From CAZSPL01 sp964608735 (GTDB lineage: Bacteria; JAJVIF01; JAPKYR01; CAZSPL01), in the NCBI GenBank assembly GCA_964608735.1, contig CAZSPL010000004.1:1-52699 (forward strand): 52,699 bases of DNA. The letters are read 5' to 3'. The translations under genes were made by a program, and so were the position numbers. The notes beneath the pieces are model-generated. The model did no database searches and was not told the origin of the DNA. It saw only the letters and a list, made by a program, of their open reading frames with translations. Positions 1 to 9,220 of this stretch are shown piece by piece (within the stretch, counting starts at the first letter, position 1; every line of letters starts with the position of its first letter).

Positions 1-741
1 GAACACGGTGGTGATATCAACTTTCTCGATGGACGGCACATGATGCGGGCATACGACGCATTCGGGGGTTTCGGAAATCTCCTCGCCGAAATAATTGCAC
101 TTGAGCACCATTGTACCGTCGACAGTCTCGATATCGACATGCCGGCATGTGTTCACGAGCATTTTCTCGCGTACGGCGAGTTCGAGTTCTCCAGCCTTCG
201 CGCGGTTGGAGATGTAGTGGAACATGTAGAACAGCAGGAGGAAGATGCCGATGATGAATGCTGCGGCGGCGCCCATCATGACGGGAAGGTCCGCTATCGC
301 GTTGAATGCGAGGTTTATCGCGAGTGTGACAACGCTTACGAGGGTGAACAACGCGCCGACGGCTCCCATATACGCGGCGGGCCCGGTGAGGGTGTCGCCG
401 CATTTCGTATAGAGCTCGTCTCCAAGCTGCTGCCATTCATCGCCGGGAGGGGTATCTTCAGACGCGGCTTCGGCATCCTCGACATCGCCGGCATCGCCCG
501 GTGCACCGGGCGGCTCATAGACGGTGAAGCCTTCGCGGGTCGATTCGATCCCGTCGCCGTCGGAATCATCGCGCGCGGCATCGTCGAATTCAAGCACCAG
601 CGGCGCGCCTTTCCCGGTCAAGTTTCCGGCGACCCCGCCGCGTCCGGGCTTGCGAGTCGCGGCGTCGGATTCAGTTCGTGGGGATTCCGGCGCCAAGCCG
701 TCATCGTCCCCGGTATTTTTTGTTTCATTCAAATCGGACAT
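1..741 (-). CDS. Two-TM membrane protein with Cys-rich cytoplasmic tail, 3' end beyond the window
   Basis: An open frame begins at an ATG at 741 and stays open to base 1, giving 247 codons without a stop. The first ~115 residues are acidic and low-complexity (many D, E, G, P). Two hydrophobic segments follow at about residues 123-145 and 150-172, joined by a very short loop. A soluble tail then has four Cys in the pattern C..C..C-x2-C followed by PHH, which could be a degenerate metal-binding knuckle. No strong Shine-Dalgarno sequence precedes the ATG. It stands just downstream of the tRNA-Thr gene on the same strand. I do not recognise the family. The frame, two TM segments and Cys pattern are seen; any zinc binding is inference. 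Confidence 0.7.
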   Translation of the reverse strand, partial: MSDLNETKNTGDDDGLAPESPRTESDAATRKPGRGGVAGNLTGKGAPLVLEFDDAARDDSDGDGIESTREGFTVYEPPGAPGDAGDVEDAEAASEDTPPGDEWQQLGDELYTKCGDTLTGPAAYMGAVGALFTLVSVVTLAINLAFNAIADLPVMMGAAAAFIIGIFLLLFYMFHYISNRAKAGELELAVREKMLVNTCRHVDIETVDGTMVLKCNYFGEEISETPECVVCPHHVPSIEKVDITTVF

Positions 742-777
742 TTATTCAGCGGCACCATTCTCATGATAAAGAAAAAA

Positions 778-849
778 AGCCGATGAGGGGAGTCGAACCC
801 CTGACCAATTGATTACGAATCAATTGCTCTACCACTGAGCTACATCGGC
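778..849 (-). tRNA. tRNA-Thr (anticodon CGT)
   Basis: The minus strand folds into a complete cloverleaf. The acceptor stem GCCGATG/CATCGGC pairs over seven bases, the D arm is GCTC/GAGC, the anticodon stem is ATTGA/TCAAT with loop TTCGTAA, and the T arm is AGGGG/CCCCT with loop TTCGACT. The anticodon CGT reads ACG (Thr). The 3' CCA is not encoded, because the discriminator base is followed by T residues. The discriminator is U, which is unusual for tRNA-Thr but not disqualifying. Confidence 0.95.
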
Positions 850-1054
850 TCGATTCAGACATATATTTTACTCCCCCCGGCAAAACCTCGCAAGGAGCGT
901 TGCCGGTTCACTGTAGCCACTTCCATTTACCACTGCTTCCAATTACGCTCAAAGCTCTTCCAGAATCTCGCGACCCGGCTTCAGGTATTGCCTGAAGCCA
1001 ATGATGTTTCATAGGTTCGTAAATGTGGAAGTCACTGGGGAAACGCAAAGTCGT

Positions 1055-2461
1055 TCAGGAGGCCATGCGTACGCAGGCTTCGAAGAGGATGCGGGTGAGG
1101 CGTCCGAGGGATGACTTCGGGATGCGCTCGTTGTCGCCGAACGCACCAAAGGTTTCGTGACCGGGGACGCTGTTCGATTCGAGCGGGGCGGAGCCGGCGA
1201 GGTCCACCGGGTGGAAACCATAGACATCGATGCCGAGTTCCCGCAGGACCCCGTAGCCATAGTTGTATGGGCACACCGCCTCGACAAGCTCCGCGCCGGG
1301 TGATACCGCGCTGCAGGCGGCATGAAGGATGCGCCGCAGCTCTTCGTTCGGCGCGCTGACGCTTCCGGGGATATGCGTGGCGGCCCCGATGTAGGGCGCG
1401 TTTCCCCCGAGTTTTTCGAGCGCGCTCACCGCCCTGATGCCCGCAAGGTTCAGCTCATCGCCGGGAAGCGGGCGGATCACGACGGTCGCCTCGGCATGCG
1501 ACGCCGATGTCCATCCGGGCGAACCCGCGCCCAGGTGCGCGATGCTTACGGTGCTATGGGTCAGCGAACGGAGATAATCGGCGAAAATTTGAGGGATGGC
1601 GTTGCCCATATTCGCTGAAACGTCTGCATTCGCGGAAGGAGAGCTGAAGATTGCATCGAGTTCTTTCCCGGCGGGGGTATCGGCGGCGATATCGCGAAGC
1701 CCGCGGTAGATTGACAACGTATTTTCATCGACGCCGAAGTCGCGGCTGAATTCCAATGCGATGGCGTTGATGCCGTCAAGCATCATCCTGCCGGCATCGA
1801 CATTGTCCATCAATCCACCGGTCTCGGCTTTCAGCAGAAGCTTGAGCAGATCGCGCTCCGAGCGATGAAGGAAATAAACCGGCTTGCCGTTGAGTTGCGC
1901 CCACGGAGGATAGCCCCACGCGAGGCACAGCTCGGATTCGATTTGCGTCAGGTGATTCTCGGCGAGATACGGGATACCTGCATCGCCGTCGTTGAAACAG
2001 TCGGATACCGCGGCGAGGCGTATGGTCCGCCTCAGGGGAACCCCGTTGCGGTTGATGAGTATGAGGCACATCAAGTGAGCTGCGACGAGCGATTTCGCGG
2101 CGATGGAGCCGCGTCCCCAGATGAATGTGCCGTCGTCGTAGCCGGAGAACGGGTTGAACTCTGTCCAGCGCGATGCATCCGCCGTGACAACGTCGAGCGG
2201 AGACAGGAGCAGCATCGGTTCAAGCTGCCCCGAGCCGTCTATCTGGGCGATGACATTGCGTTTGGGTCCATTCGACGGGGCGAGCGTAACGAAGATGCCT
2301 TCGCGGTTGAGGGTTTCGTGGATGAATCTGGCGATATCGGAAGTATTCCCTTGCGGTGCGGATGTGTCGTAGCCGACGAGTCTGCTCAGGAGCCGTGCGG
2401 CATGCGCTTCTATTTCAAGCCAGTCCAGTTTTTGGGCAATCTCCAGCAAGCACCCACCCAC
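1055..2461 (-). CDS. M20-family peptidase homologue lacking zinc ligands (probable pseudoenzyme)
   Basis: The 468-residue protein follows the M20 (ArgE/DapE/CPG2) plan from end to end, including W-x8-PF-G-x4-G, GRG-x4-K and a C-terminal NERI motif. The residues that bind the two zinc ions in active members are replaced. The first H-x-D motif reads P88-L-D90, the bridging Asp of GRG-x2-D-x-K is A121, the Glu-Glu pair after the Ala-Asp strand is C155-F156, and the final His of HG-x-NE is F441. The frame is intact with no stops, so this is a maintained gene. The start is uncertain: GTG at 2461 lacks a ribosome site and an in-frame TTG lies four codons later. Family membership is firm; loss of catalysis is inference from the missing ligands. 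Confidence 0.8.
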   Translation of the reverse strand: MGGCLLEIAQKLDWLEIEAHAARLLSRLVGYDTSAPQGNTSDIARFIHETLNREGIFVTLAPSNGPKRNVIAQIDGSGQLEPMLLLSPLDVVTADASRWTEFNPFSGYDDGTFIWGRGSIAAKSLVAAHLMCLILINRNGVPLRRTIRLAAVSDCFNDGDAGIPYLAENHLTQIESELCLAWGYPPWAQLNGKPVYFLHRSERDLLKLLLKAETGGLMDNVDAGRMMLDGINAIALEFSRDFGVDENTLSIYRGLRDIAADTPAGKELDAIFSSPSANADVSANMGNAIPQIFADYLRSLTHSTVSIAHLGAGSPGWTSASHAEATVVIRPLPGDELNLAGIRAVSALEKLGGNAPYIGAATHIPGSVSAPNEELRRILHAACSAVSPGAELVEAVCPYNYGYGVLRELGIDVYGFHPVDLAGSAPLESNSVPGHETFGAFGDNERIPKSSLGRLTRILFEACVRMAS

Positions 2462-2676
2462 AGGTTCAGGGATGACGAATTATAGCATAGCTTTGCATCC
2501 TGTAAAGAATTTTCAAGAATAATGCCGTGCGGGGGGGAATGTCAAACTATGTGTAACTCTTATTATTAAACCTGAGCATTGCAAAAATTGGAGTACGATT
2601 CTTGACGGAAGGAAATTCGCGTGATTTGTACAAGAATATGCAGGTAAACCTGATAGATGCTGTACGATGTGGATAA

Positions 2677-3807
2677 CTATTTTGCGTCGGATTTTATGTG
2701 CGCGCCGAGGAGGCGGATGTCGACTTCTTCGATCGGCACCTTGTTGAGCCATATCCAGAATTTCAGGGCGGTGAGGAATGATGCGAGGCTGAAGGGTATT
2801 GCGAACCACCAGGCCGTCTTGTAAATAATAAGCGCGACGATGCCGAACACCGCGTTCATAAGCCAGCACAGCACAGCGACGAGGGGCTTCGAGAAACCGA
2901 GGTTGTTCAGGCGATGCGTGGTGTGGTCCAGCCCGCCCCACCAGAAGTTTATCTTCCGCTTGCCGCGGCTTATCGCCACAAACCAGGTATCGAACACGAA
3001 GAACATCAGCACGAATATCGGCGCGAGGGTGCCCGTCAGGGCATGGCCGTGGATGACGTCGGGACGTCCCGCCAGCAGTCCGAGCAGCGAGAGATAGAAG
3101 CCGTGCGTAATGGAGCCGCTGTCGCCGAGGAATATCGACGCGCGCGGGTAGTTGTAGGGCAGGAAGCCGAGCATCGCGCCGATGAGTACGAGCGAAAGTC
3201 CCATGGTGATGGGGTCGCTGTTGTAGGAGCCGATGATGAAGTAGAACAATCCCGCGACGACGCCCGAACCGGCGGAGACGCCATTCATGTTGTCGATGAT
3301 GTTCGCGGCGTTGGTGATGCCGAGTATCCAGAAAATGGTGAGCGGGTAGTTGAGGATGTCCCACGGCATGAAGCCGACCTTGACGCCGCCGAAGAAAAGA
3401 ATTGTCCCGGCGACCGCGAGGAGAAGCATCTTCACCCCGGGATGCATCCCCATTCGTTTCTCGCTCATACCGAGTATGTCATCGGCGAGTCCGACGAAGA
3501 AAATGACGGCGACGGCGACAAATACGAGGGCAAGGTTGACACCGGTAAGGGCGGTATTGCCGGAACCGTTCATCCTGCTTACGGTGTTGAGGGTGAGGAG
3601 TATCCCCACGGCGAAGGATACGAAGATGAAAAGCCCGCCGAGATAGGCCACGGGTTTCTCATGCTTCTTGTGGATTTTTTCCCTCGGACGGTCGATGATC
3701 CCGAAACTGTGGGCGACGATTCGCGCTATCGGGGTGCCGACGAGGGAAACCGAGAAACAGAACAGGAGGATGAAGAAGAAGGCTCCGCCGGATGTCTCGC
3801 CGTTCAC
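2677..3807 (-). CDS. Undecaprenyl-phosphate sugar-1-phosphate transferase (MraY/WecA family)
   Basis: This 376-residue polytopic membrane protein belongs to glycosyltransferase family 4. These enzymes transfer a sugar-1-phosphate from a UDP-sugar to undecaprenyl phosphate at the cytoplasmic face of the inner membrane and start polysaccharide synthesis. It has about ten hydrophobic segments. The Mg-binding DD is at residues 109-110, the N-A-x-N-x2-D box at 166-172 (followed by NMNG where many members have DG), FLGDSGS in mid-protein, and a WGG-x-DHTTHRL loop near the end. The spacing resembles WecA/TagO/RgpG rather than MraY. Its start overlaps the stop of the nucleotide-sugar dehydrogenase by 4 bp, so both are translated from one message. 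The sugar used is not determinable from sequence. Confidence 0.9.
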   Translation of the reverse strand: MNGETSGGAFFFILLFCFSVSLVGTPIARIVAHSFGIIDRPREKIHKKHEKPVAYLGGLFIFVSFAVGILLTLNTVSRMNGSGNTALTGVNLALVFVAVAVIFFVGLADDILGMSEKRMGMHPGVKMLLLAVAGTILFFGGVKVGFMPWDILNYPLTIFWILGITNAANIIDNMNGVSAGSGVVAGLFYFIIGSYNSDPITMGLSLVLIGAMLGFLPYNYPRASIFLGDSGSITHGFYLSLLGLLAGRPDVIHGHALTGTLAPIFVLMFFVFDTWFVAISRGKRKINFWWGGLDHTTHRLNNLGFSKPLVAVLCWLMNAVFGIVALIIYKTAWWFAIPFSLASFLTALKFWIWLNKVPIEEVDIRLLGAHIKSDAK

Positions 3808-5174
3808 AGAAGCTCCACCTTATCCCGCAAATCCGGGTAATTCTTGATGACGTTTCGCGTATCGAAGAACTGCTTCGAGTTTTCGATGAGGGCTTCGTAA
3901 TCGAAATCCCTGTGGTCAACCAGCAACAGAACGAGGTCGGCAGCGGCGGCGCGCGCGGGGGAAGCGTCAACCGCCGTAAGCCCGACCGGTTTCTTCAAGA
4001 GCGGACGGTAGTCACTCCGCTCGCCGCCGACGGTAAGGGAAGGCACATAGGGGTCGGCGTATTCGACATCGGCCCCTTCGTTAAGAAGCATCTCGATGAT
4101 GCGTACCGCCGGGGAATTCCGCGCGTCGTTGATATTGGGCTTGAATGTCACGCCGAGCACCAGCACTTTCGCGTTCCTGATCGGAAGCCCCTGCTTGTTC
4201 AGCAGCTTGTGGATACGCAGCATCACCCACTCGGGCATACGCAGGTTGGTCTCGGCGGCGACCTCGATGAACCGCGTGTGGAAATCGAATTCCTTCGCTT
4301 TCCAGTAGAGATAATACGGGTCGACCGGTATGCAATGTCCACCGACACCGGGGCCGGGATAGAATGGCATAAAGCCGAACGGCTTGGTCTTCGCGGCCTC
4401 GACAGTCTCCCATATGCTGATGCCCATGCGGTTGCAGAGATAGGTCAGTTCGTAGATAAGGGCGATGTTCACGCTGCGGAACGTATTTTCGAGTAGCTTC
4501 ACCATTTCCGCGACGGTTGGACACGATACCGGCACGACATTTTTCTCGCCGACCATCCGTCCGTAGATATGACAGGCTATTTCGGTCGACGCGTCGTTGA
4601 TACCGCCGACAACCTTGGGAGTATTCGCGACGGTATAGTCTGCGCGCCCGGGGTCGACGCGTTCGGGGCTGAATGCGACGAAATAATCTTCCCCCTCGTT
4701 CAGCCCGGCGTTGCGCAGTATCGGCAAAACGACTTCGACGGTCGTGCCCGGGTATGTCGTGGATTCGATGACGACGACATGTCCCTTGCGAAGCTGCCCG
4801 GCGATGGTCTCGCTCGCCTTGATGATGTAGGAGATATCGGGCTGCTTGTTTTTCGTGAACGGTGTGGGGACGCACACGAACAGCGCGTCGGCTTTGGCGA
4901 GGGACGCCGGGTCGGTTGTGAAGTCGAGGCGCCCGGCATCGATTTGCGCAGCGACCGCCTTGTCCGGCACATCCGATATGTGGCTCTTGCCGATTTTCAG
5001 ATTCGCCACCGTATCGGTGGACACATCGTAGCCGACGACCGGGAAGCCGGCTTCGGCGAAGCATACGGCGAGCGGGAGGCCGACGTAGCCCACGCCAACG
5101 ACGGCGATGCGTGTTTCGCCGGCATCGTCGCGGCGCTTGAATTCGGAGATGTATTTATCGCTGATATCGCTCAT
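3804..5174 (-). CDS. UDP-N-acetyl-hexosamine 6-dehydrogenase (WbpA/WecC-type)
   Basis: The 456-residue protein is a UDP-glucose/GDP-mannose dehydrogenase-family enzyme. These oxidise the C6 hydroxyl of a nucleotide sugar to a carboxylate with two NAD+. The N-terminal Rossmann motif GVGYVG is at residues 27-32, a SPERVDPG motif precedes the central helical linker, and the catalytic Cys lies in GGHCIPVDPYY near residue 277. The C-terminal domain has GVTFKPN-x2-D-x-RNSP. SPERVDPG plus GGHCIPVDPYYLYWKA fits UDP-GlcNAc or UDP-ManNAc dehydrogenases better than UDP-glucose dehydrogenase. A GAGGA ribosome site precedes the ATG, and a TATAAT box lies at 5203-5198 on the same strand. It is first in a two-gene unit with the sugar-1-phosphate transferase, so the product probably feeds a surface glycan. 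Confidence 0.9.
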   Translation of the reverse strand: MSDISDKYISEFKRRDDAGETRIAVVGVGYVGLPLAVCFAEAGFPVVGYDVSTDTVANLKIGKSHISDVPDKAVAAQIDAGRLDFTTDPASLAKADALFVCVPTPFTKNKQPDISYIIKASETIAGQLRKGHVVVIESTTYPGTTVEVVLPILRNAGLNEGEDYFVAFSPERVDPGRADYTVANTPKVVGGINDASTEIACHIYGRMVGEKNVVPVSCPTVAEMVKLLENTFRSVNIALIYELTYLCNRMGISIWETVEAAKTKPFGFMPFYPGPGVGGHCIPVDPYYLYWKAKEFDFHTRFIEVAAETNLRMPEWVMLRIHKLLNKQGLPIRNAKVLVLGVTFKPNINDARNSPAVRIIEMLLNEGADVEYADPYVPSLTVGGERSDYRPLLKKPVGLTAVDASPARAAAADLVLLLVDHRDFDYEALIENSKQFFDTRNVIKNYPDLRDKVELL

Positions 5175-5311
5175 AAGTTATCCTCATCAAAGAGCTAATT
5201 ATAACTCAGGTAAGGCCGTGTTTTACTGTTTGGAAGCTATTTTATCCGCGTTCGATGATTTCCCTTATTCATAGTATCAAAGTAATGTAGTTGAATTACG
5301 GAGGCTGAAAA

Positions 5312-7753
5312 ATGAGATACCTTGGTTTAACGCTAATTATAATTGCATCCGCCTTGCTCCTTGGTTGTTCAAGCGGGGCTGACCTTCCATCGGCGCCGCG
5401 GGAAGATGTAAACCACTCCGCGTCGTCAACGAGCAGCCATTACACCTGGGGGCTGTTCAGATTCGAGGCCGACCTCGATGCCGGGACGCTCGATGTCACT
5501 CCCCTCAGGAGCGCGGAAATGCACCTGAATGCATTACCGTTCCTCGAACCCCCGCCCTTCGTGAACCTCAGCCTCGAAAGCCTTGAAATCAACGGCAATT
5601 TGATCGAGGCGGACATCGGGCTGAGGCATCCATTCCTTGGTATGAACGAATTCACCGGTATGGATGTCAACGGGATACTCATCTCCAACGGTACCATCGG
5701 CGGTTTCACGGATTCCGGGATAACCATACCTGGACCGGACGATATCCGACTGCTGAATGCCGACGGCTCATCGCGCTGGTGGAATCCTACGGAATTCCCG
5801 GTCAACGCGGGGATATTCGCCTACAATGACGGGGTTCTCGGCACCCCGGATTCCATCGCGGACTTTAACTCGACAGTCAATCCATACAAATATTACTGCG
5901 GTGATTTCAACAGCCCGGATGACCCGATGAGCGAAGTGGATCCCGAAGGGCGCGGCGTTTTCAGGGCGGGCGAGAAGAATGTGCGGCGGTATTCGATCGA
6001 AATGGGCGCCTCGGGGCTGGTTTTCAATTATGCCGTGGATGCGAACTGGGAGTTCCCCGCAGGCGATCCGCCATGGGTTGTTCCCGACTCGTTCGGACCG
6101 GCCGCGAACCGTCCCGAGCCGTGGTGGATCGACACCGAGGTTTCAAACAACACCCTCTTCAACGACGGGACCGTATCCGGCGGCGGGTTCAATCTGACCA
6201 TGAACGTATATGACTGGTACAACGCTGAAATGAACACGGTTGACGTCGAGAGCCCCGGGAATTTCGCGGGTGTTTTCGATATCGCGCCCGATGGCGGCGG
6301 AGCCGGATACTCCGCGTATTACGTGGAAATCACATCGGTCACCCCGGCTTACGGGGAAATACCGGTTCTGATAACGGCGAAATGTGAAGAAACGGGATTC
6401 GGCGGGCTCCTGCCCGGCAAGAGCACGGCCGCGTACAAGGTGCTGTATCTCCCGGTAAGCCCGGAATCGGAACCGCTGCAGGCCGTCGCGACAGCCACCA
6501 TCGAGCCGTATTTCGACGGTTTCGGGCCGGAAGGGACATCTGACGATCCGGTGCCGACCGAATGGTATCTGACACTCGACGCATCCGAATCGACCGGAAA
6601 CATCACGGAATATCTGTGGGAGATGAATGGGGACGACCTGTTCGACGAAGCATCGGGCATGGTCGTATCGGCGGGATTCCCCGATACCGGTACACACGTG
6701 ATAAAGCTCAAAGTGTCCGACGGGAGCGGGGAAAATATTCTCCAGTTATCCGGCAGTTATGAAGTTGTCCAGGGAACTTACGTCTGGGATGCATTCAGCG
6801 GCATATCGGACGGTTCAAGGGCCACTCCCTACACGACGATACTCGATGCCACCACCGCTGTCGGACAGGATGGGTATATCCTGGTGCGCGGCGATAACGG
6901 CACGGGCGGCCAGTGTACGTATTCCGACCTGCTTTATCTCACATCCGATAACCAGGGCACGCGTATTCAGGGCTACTACGGCGATTATGACACCGATGAG
7001 CCGCCGAACTTCACGGGCTATGTAGTCGCCGAAGGGCAGGACATAACCTTTGACGGCTTCGAGGCCACCGGCACGGCATATTACACATTCCCGCAGTTCA
7101 ACAACCGCGCGAAGCTGGCCATGTACAACTCGGACAACGCACTTTTCAGGCATATCTACGTCCACGATGTCCCCGCGCCATGCCGGATCTTCTGGTGCTT
7201 CGAATACGGCGGCACTCCACCGGATGGCACGATGACCGTACAGAACTGCCTCGAAGTGCCGCTGGATACCCAGTACCACATCAAGAACGGGTGCCATGAC
7301 GATTACGTCACCCCGGGGCCGACCATTGAGATACTCAACTCCACATTCGACAGGCTTTCCAACTCCACCGATAACCTGGGGCTGTACGTCTCTGGCTTAT
7401 CCAACCTGACGATACGGAGTTGTATCTGGACGGATGTCGTCGGGGCGAATGTCTCAATGGCGGGCGGCTACATCAGATCGATCGGTGTGATAAAGGATGT
7501 CGATTACAACTGCGCGTCCGACACCCCGGCGCCCCCCGACGGCGGTACGCTCTATAGCAATATAACTCCCGGCATACACTGCACGACCTTGAATCCGCTG
7601 TACGTCGACCCGTACTCCGATCACCACCTGCAGACAGGCTCACCATGCATTGACTCGGGGGATACCACCTATTGCGGCAACGATACCGATGGTAGCATGA
7701 ATGACATGGGCTGCTACGGCGGCCCCTATGGCGATTGGAATTTCGAGGATTAA
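5312..7753 (+). CDS. Large lipoprotein: family N-domain + PKD-like domain + beta-helix
   Basis: The 813-residue protein starts with a lipoprotein signal ending LLLGC (Cys19), after a clear GGAGG site. Residues about 45-390 are the shared N-terminal domain of the paralogue family in this window: TWGLFRF, DIGLRHPFLG, an FTGMDVNG strand, SRWWNP, LGTPDS, GEKNVR and DAN-W. Residues ~400-490 look like a PKD/Ig-like domain (LDASES-x-G...W..NGD...D-x-GTH-x-IKLKV). Residues ~495-813 form a right-handed beta-helix ending in the usual HLQTGSPCIDSGD motif and a DMGCYGG close. It is divergently transcribed from the sugar-nucleotide genes and stands apart from the later clusters. It is probably outer-membrane or surface anchored. 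Function of the N-domain is unknown. Confidence 0.85.
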   Translation: MRYLGLTLIIIASALLLGCSSGADLPSAPREDVNHSASSTSSHYTWGLFRFEADLDAGTLDVTPLRSAEMHLNALPFLEPPPFVNLSLESLEINGNLIEADIGLRHPFLGMNEFTGMDVNGILISNGTIGGFTDSGITIPGPDDIRLLNADGSSRWWNPTEFPVNAGIFAYNDGVLGTPDSIADFNSTVNPYKYYCGDFNSPDDPMSEVDPEGRGVFRAGEKNVRRYSIEMGASGLVFNYAVDANWEFPAGDPPWVVPDSFGPAANRPEPWWIDTEVSNNTLFNDGTVSGGGFNLTMNVYDWYNAEMNTVDVESPGNFAGVFDIAPDGGGAGYSAYYVEITSVTPAYGEIPVLITAKCEETGFGGLLPGKSTAAYKVLYLPVSPESEPLQAVATATIEPYFDGFGPEGTSDDPVPTEWYLTLDASESTGNITEYLWEMNGDDLFDEASGMVVSAGFPDTGTHVIKLKVSDGSGENILQLSGSYEVVQGTYVWDAFSGISDGSRATPYTTILDATTAVGQDGYILVRGDNGTGGQCTYSDLLYLTSDNQGTRIQGYYGDYDTDEPPNFTGYVVAEGQDITFDGFEATGTAYYTFPQFNNRAKLAMYNSDNALFRHIYVHDVPAPCRIFWCFEYGGTPPDGTMTVQNCLEVPLDTQYHIKNGCHDDYVTPGPTIEILNSTFDRLSNSTDNLGLYVSGLSNLTIRSCIWTDVVGANVSMAGGYIRSIGVIKDVDYNCASDTPAPPDGGTLYSNITPGIHCTTLNPLYVDPYSDHHLQTGSPCIDSGDTTYCGNDTDGSMNDMGCYGGPYGDWNFED

Positions 7754-7779
7754 GCAGGAAGGTTGAAAAAAAAGAATAG

Positions 7780-8388
7780 TTAAGCTTTAAACCGCCTTCG
7801 CAGGCGCTCGATGACTTCCTTCTCTTTCGCGCGGTCGCCCGAGCGGAGGGCGTCGATAAGCTCGACCATCACTTCACGCTTGTTGCGCAGGTAAATGTAG
7901 ACACAGAAGAATACACCGCATGCGATGAGGAACTGCCAGAAGAATTTCGCGACGAAGAACGAAATAATAAACGCCGCGATTCCCAGGATGAGCGTAACCG
8001 TTTCATAGAGATTGGACCTGTCGAGCTTTTCGGGCTGCATCGCGCCCGCCTTGAGGGGGGCTCCGCATTTACGGCAGAATGCATCGGTCGCGGTGACATC
8101 GCACGCGCATATGGCGCACCTGATGGACGGCTCCGTGCGTTCCACAACCTTCAGGGGTTCGACGGGGGATGAAGCTTCTTTCACAATGCCGACCTTGTGC
8201 GGTGCGAAGCGCTTCTTGTGCTCCATGGATATCGCGGCCGACCAGTCGGAGGCAAACGCGCGGCAGTCGTCGCAATCGGCGAGATGCCGTATCACCTGCT
8301 CCCGTCCGGCATCATCGAGCGCGCCGTCGAGGAAGGCCGCGAGGGTTTCATCGGACGGGCATCCCGGTTTTTTTGAAACTCCATCCAT
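7780..8388 (-). CDS. zf-HC2 anti-sigma-like membrane protein with zinc ribbon
   Basis: The 202-residue protein begins with a putative zinc-finger anti-sigma domain (zf-HC2). It shows the ETLAAFLDG helix and the H-x3-C-x2-C motif (HLADCDDC) near residues 35-42. A second metal site, CAIC...CRKCG, lies around residues 93-112. Two adjacent hydrophobic segments follow at roughly 130-168, then a basic/acidic cytoplasmic tail. The ATG overlaps the previous gene's stop by one base (TAATG), so it is translationally coupled. It is last in the sigma-factor operon. Such proteins sequester an ECF sigma factor at the membrane; that role here is inferred from order and domain. Confidence 0.85.
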   Translation of the reverse strand: MDGVSKKPGCPSDETLAAFLDGALDDAGREQVIRHLADCDDCRAFASDWSAAISMEHKKRFAPHKVGIVKEASSPVEPLKVVERTEPSIRCAICACDVTATDAFCRKCGAPLKAGAMQPEKLDRSNLYETVTLILGIAAFIISFFVAKFFWQFLIACGVFFCVYIYLRNKREVMVELIDALRSGDRAKEKEVIERLRRRFKA

Positions 8389-8588
8389 TATCTGTAATTT
8401 CCATTCGACGCCGGTGATTCGAGCTTAACCCAGTCGGCGACAAAGCACCGGCAGTCATCGCAATCGGCGATATGCTTCAATATTTCCTCGCGCTCGTAAA
8501 CATCGAGCGAGCCGTCGAGGAACGCCGCGAGGGTTTCCATCGACGGATGTTCGTCCCTTCGCTTGATATCGTTTACCCCGCCCATCAT
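8388..8588 (-). CDS. Small soluble zf-HC2 anti-sigma protein
   Basis: This 66-residue protein is almost only a zf-HC2 domain: METLAAFLDGSLD followed by H-x3-C-x2-C (HIADCDDC) and a short tail. It has no membrane segment. I place the start at ATG 8588 because it overlaps the sigma gene's TGA (ATGA) and has a strong GGGGAGGAG ribosome site; a second ATG follows immediately. It resembles the first 50 residues of the neighbouring larger zf-HC2 protein, so the two look like an old tandem duplication, one of which gained or kept a membrane anchor. Confidence 0.85.
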   Translation of the reverse strand: MMGGVNDIKRRDEHPSMETLAAFLDGSLDVYEREEILKHIADCDDCRCFVADWVKLESPASNGNYR

Positions 8589-9205
8589 ATCTCCTCCCCG
8601 TTTGACTCTTGCAGCCCCGCGGGGATATCGACCCCGGCGGCCGCCCGCAGTTTCTGCTTGAGCCGGAAGTGCCACACATCGATGGTCGAAACATTCGCGC
8701 CGAGGATCCGTCCCGCCTCGCGGCTCGTGAGCCCGTCGTAGTAGATGAGCTTCGCGAGCAGGCGGTCTTTCGGCTCCAGCACATCGAGCAGCGCTTCGAG
8801 TTCGGATCTATCATGCACAACCTTTTCAAGACCGTCGATATCCTCCACCATATAGGCGAAAGTTTTAAGGCGAATCTTACACTTTTCCCGATTATTTTTA
8901 CGAATAAAATCGATGCAATCACGGTGAACTATCCGGGCGAGGTATGTCTTCACCGATGCGATCCCCCTGTATTCCCTGAGCCGCGAAGCGTTATCATCCC
9001 AGAGCGACGCCAGCGAATCCTGCACGCAGTCCTTCGCGTCCTCATCCGTCAGCCCGGCCTGGCGCGCGATGGCTTCAAGGAACGGCCCGTATTCCTTCAC
9101 CACAAAATCCCAGGCCCCGGAATCCTTTTCGAGAAGCCTGTCGACAAGTTTCAAATCATCAGGAAACAAATGCTCGGCACATAAACCTTCCCTTCTAATA
9201 ATCAA
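8585..9205 (-). CDS. ECF-type sigma-70 family RNA polymerase sigma factor
   Basis: The ~206-residue protein has the two-domain ECF layout. Region 2 lies at about residues 25-110 (KDCVQDSLASLW and the KTYLARIVHRDCIDFIRK helix) and region 4 at about 140-195 (LEPKDRLLAKLIYYDGLTSREAGRILG...LKQKLR). There is no region 1 or 3. It would redirect core polymerase to a specialised regulon. The start is uncertain: TTG at 9205 gives the longest form and other in-frame TTGs lie 12 and 18 codons later; a purine-rich AGAAGGGAAGG sits between them. Two zf-HC2 genes overlap its 3' end and it follows the response regulator by 15 bases, so it is likely controlled by both. Confidence 0.9.
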   Translation of the reverse strand: MIIRREGLCAEHLFPDDLKLVDRLLEKDSGAWDFVVKEYGPFLEAIARQAGLTDEDAKDCVQDSLASLWDDNASRLREYRGIASVKTYLARIVHRDCIDFIRKNNREKCKIRLKTFAYMVEDIDGLEKVVHDRSELEALLDVLEPKDRLLAKLIYYDGLTSREAGRILGANVSTIDVWHFRLKQKLRAAAGVDIPAGLQESNGEEI

Positions 9206-9220
9206 CGCGTACAGTATAGT

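Noticed and set aside
2513..3364. Long Arg/His-rich open frame inside the sugar-1-phosphate transferase gene
   Set aside because: It is a frame-shifted shadow on the same strand of a gene with clear motifs and a coupled start; its composition is that of a shifted G+C-rich frame.
2914..3840. 308-codon plus-strand frame opposite the transferase
   Set aside because: It is the antisense of hydrophobic codons, giving Glu/Asp-rich sequence, and has no ribosome site or domain.
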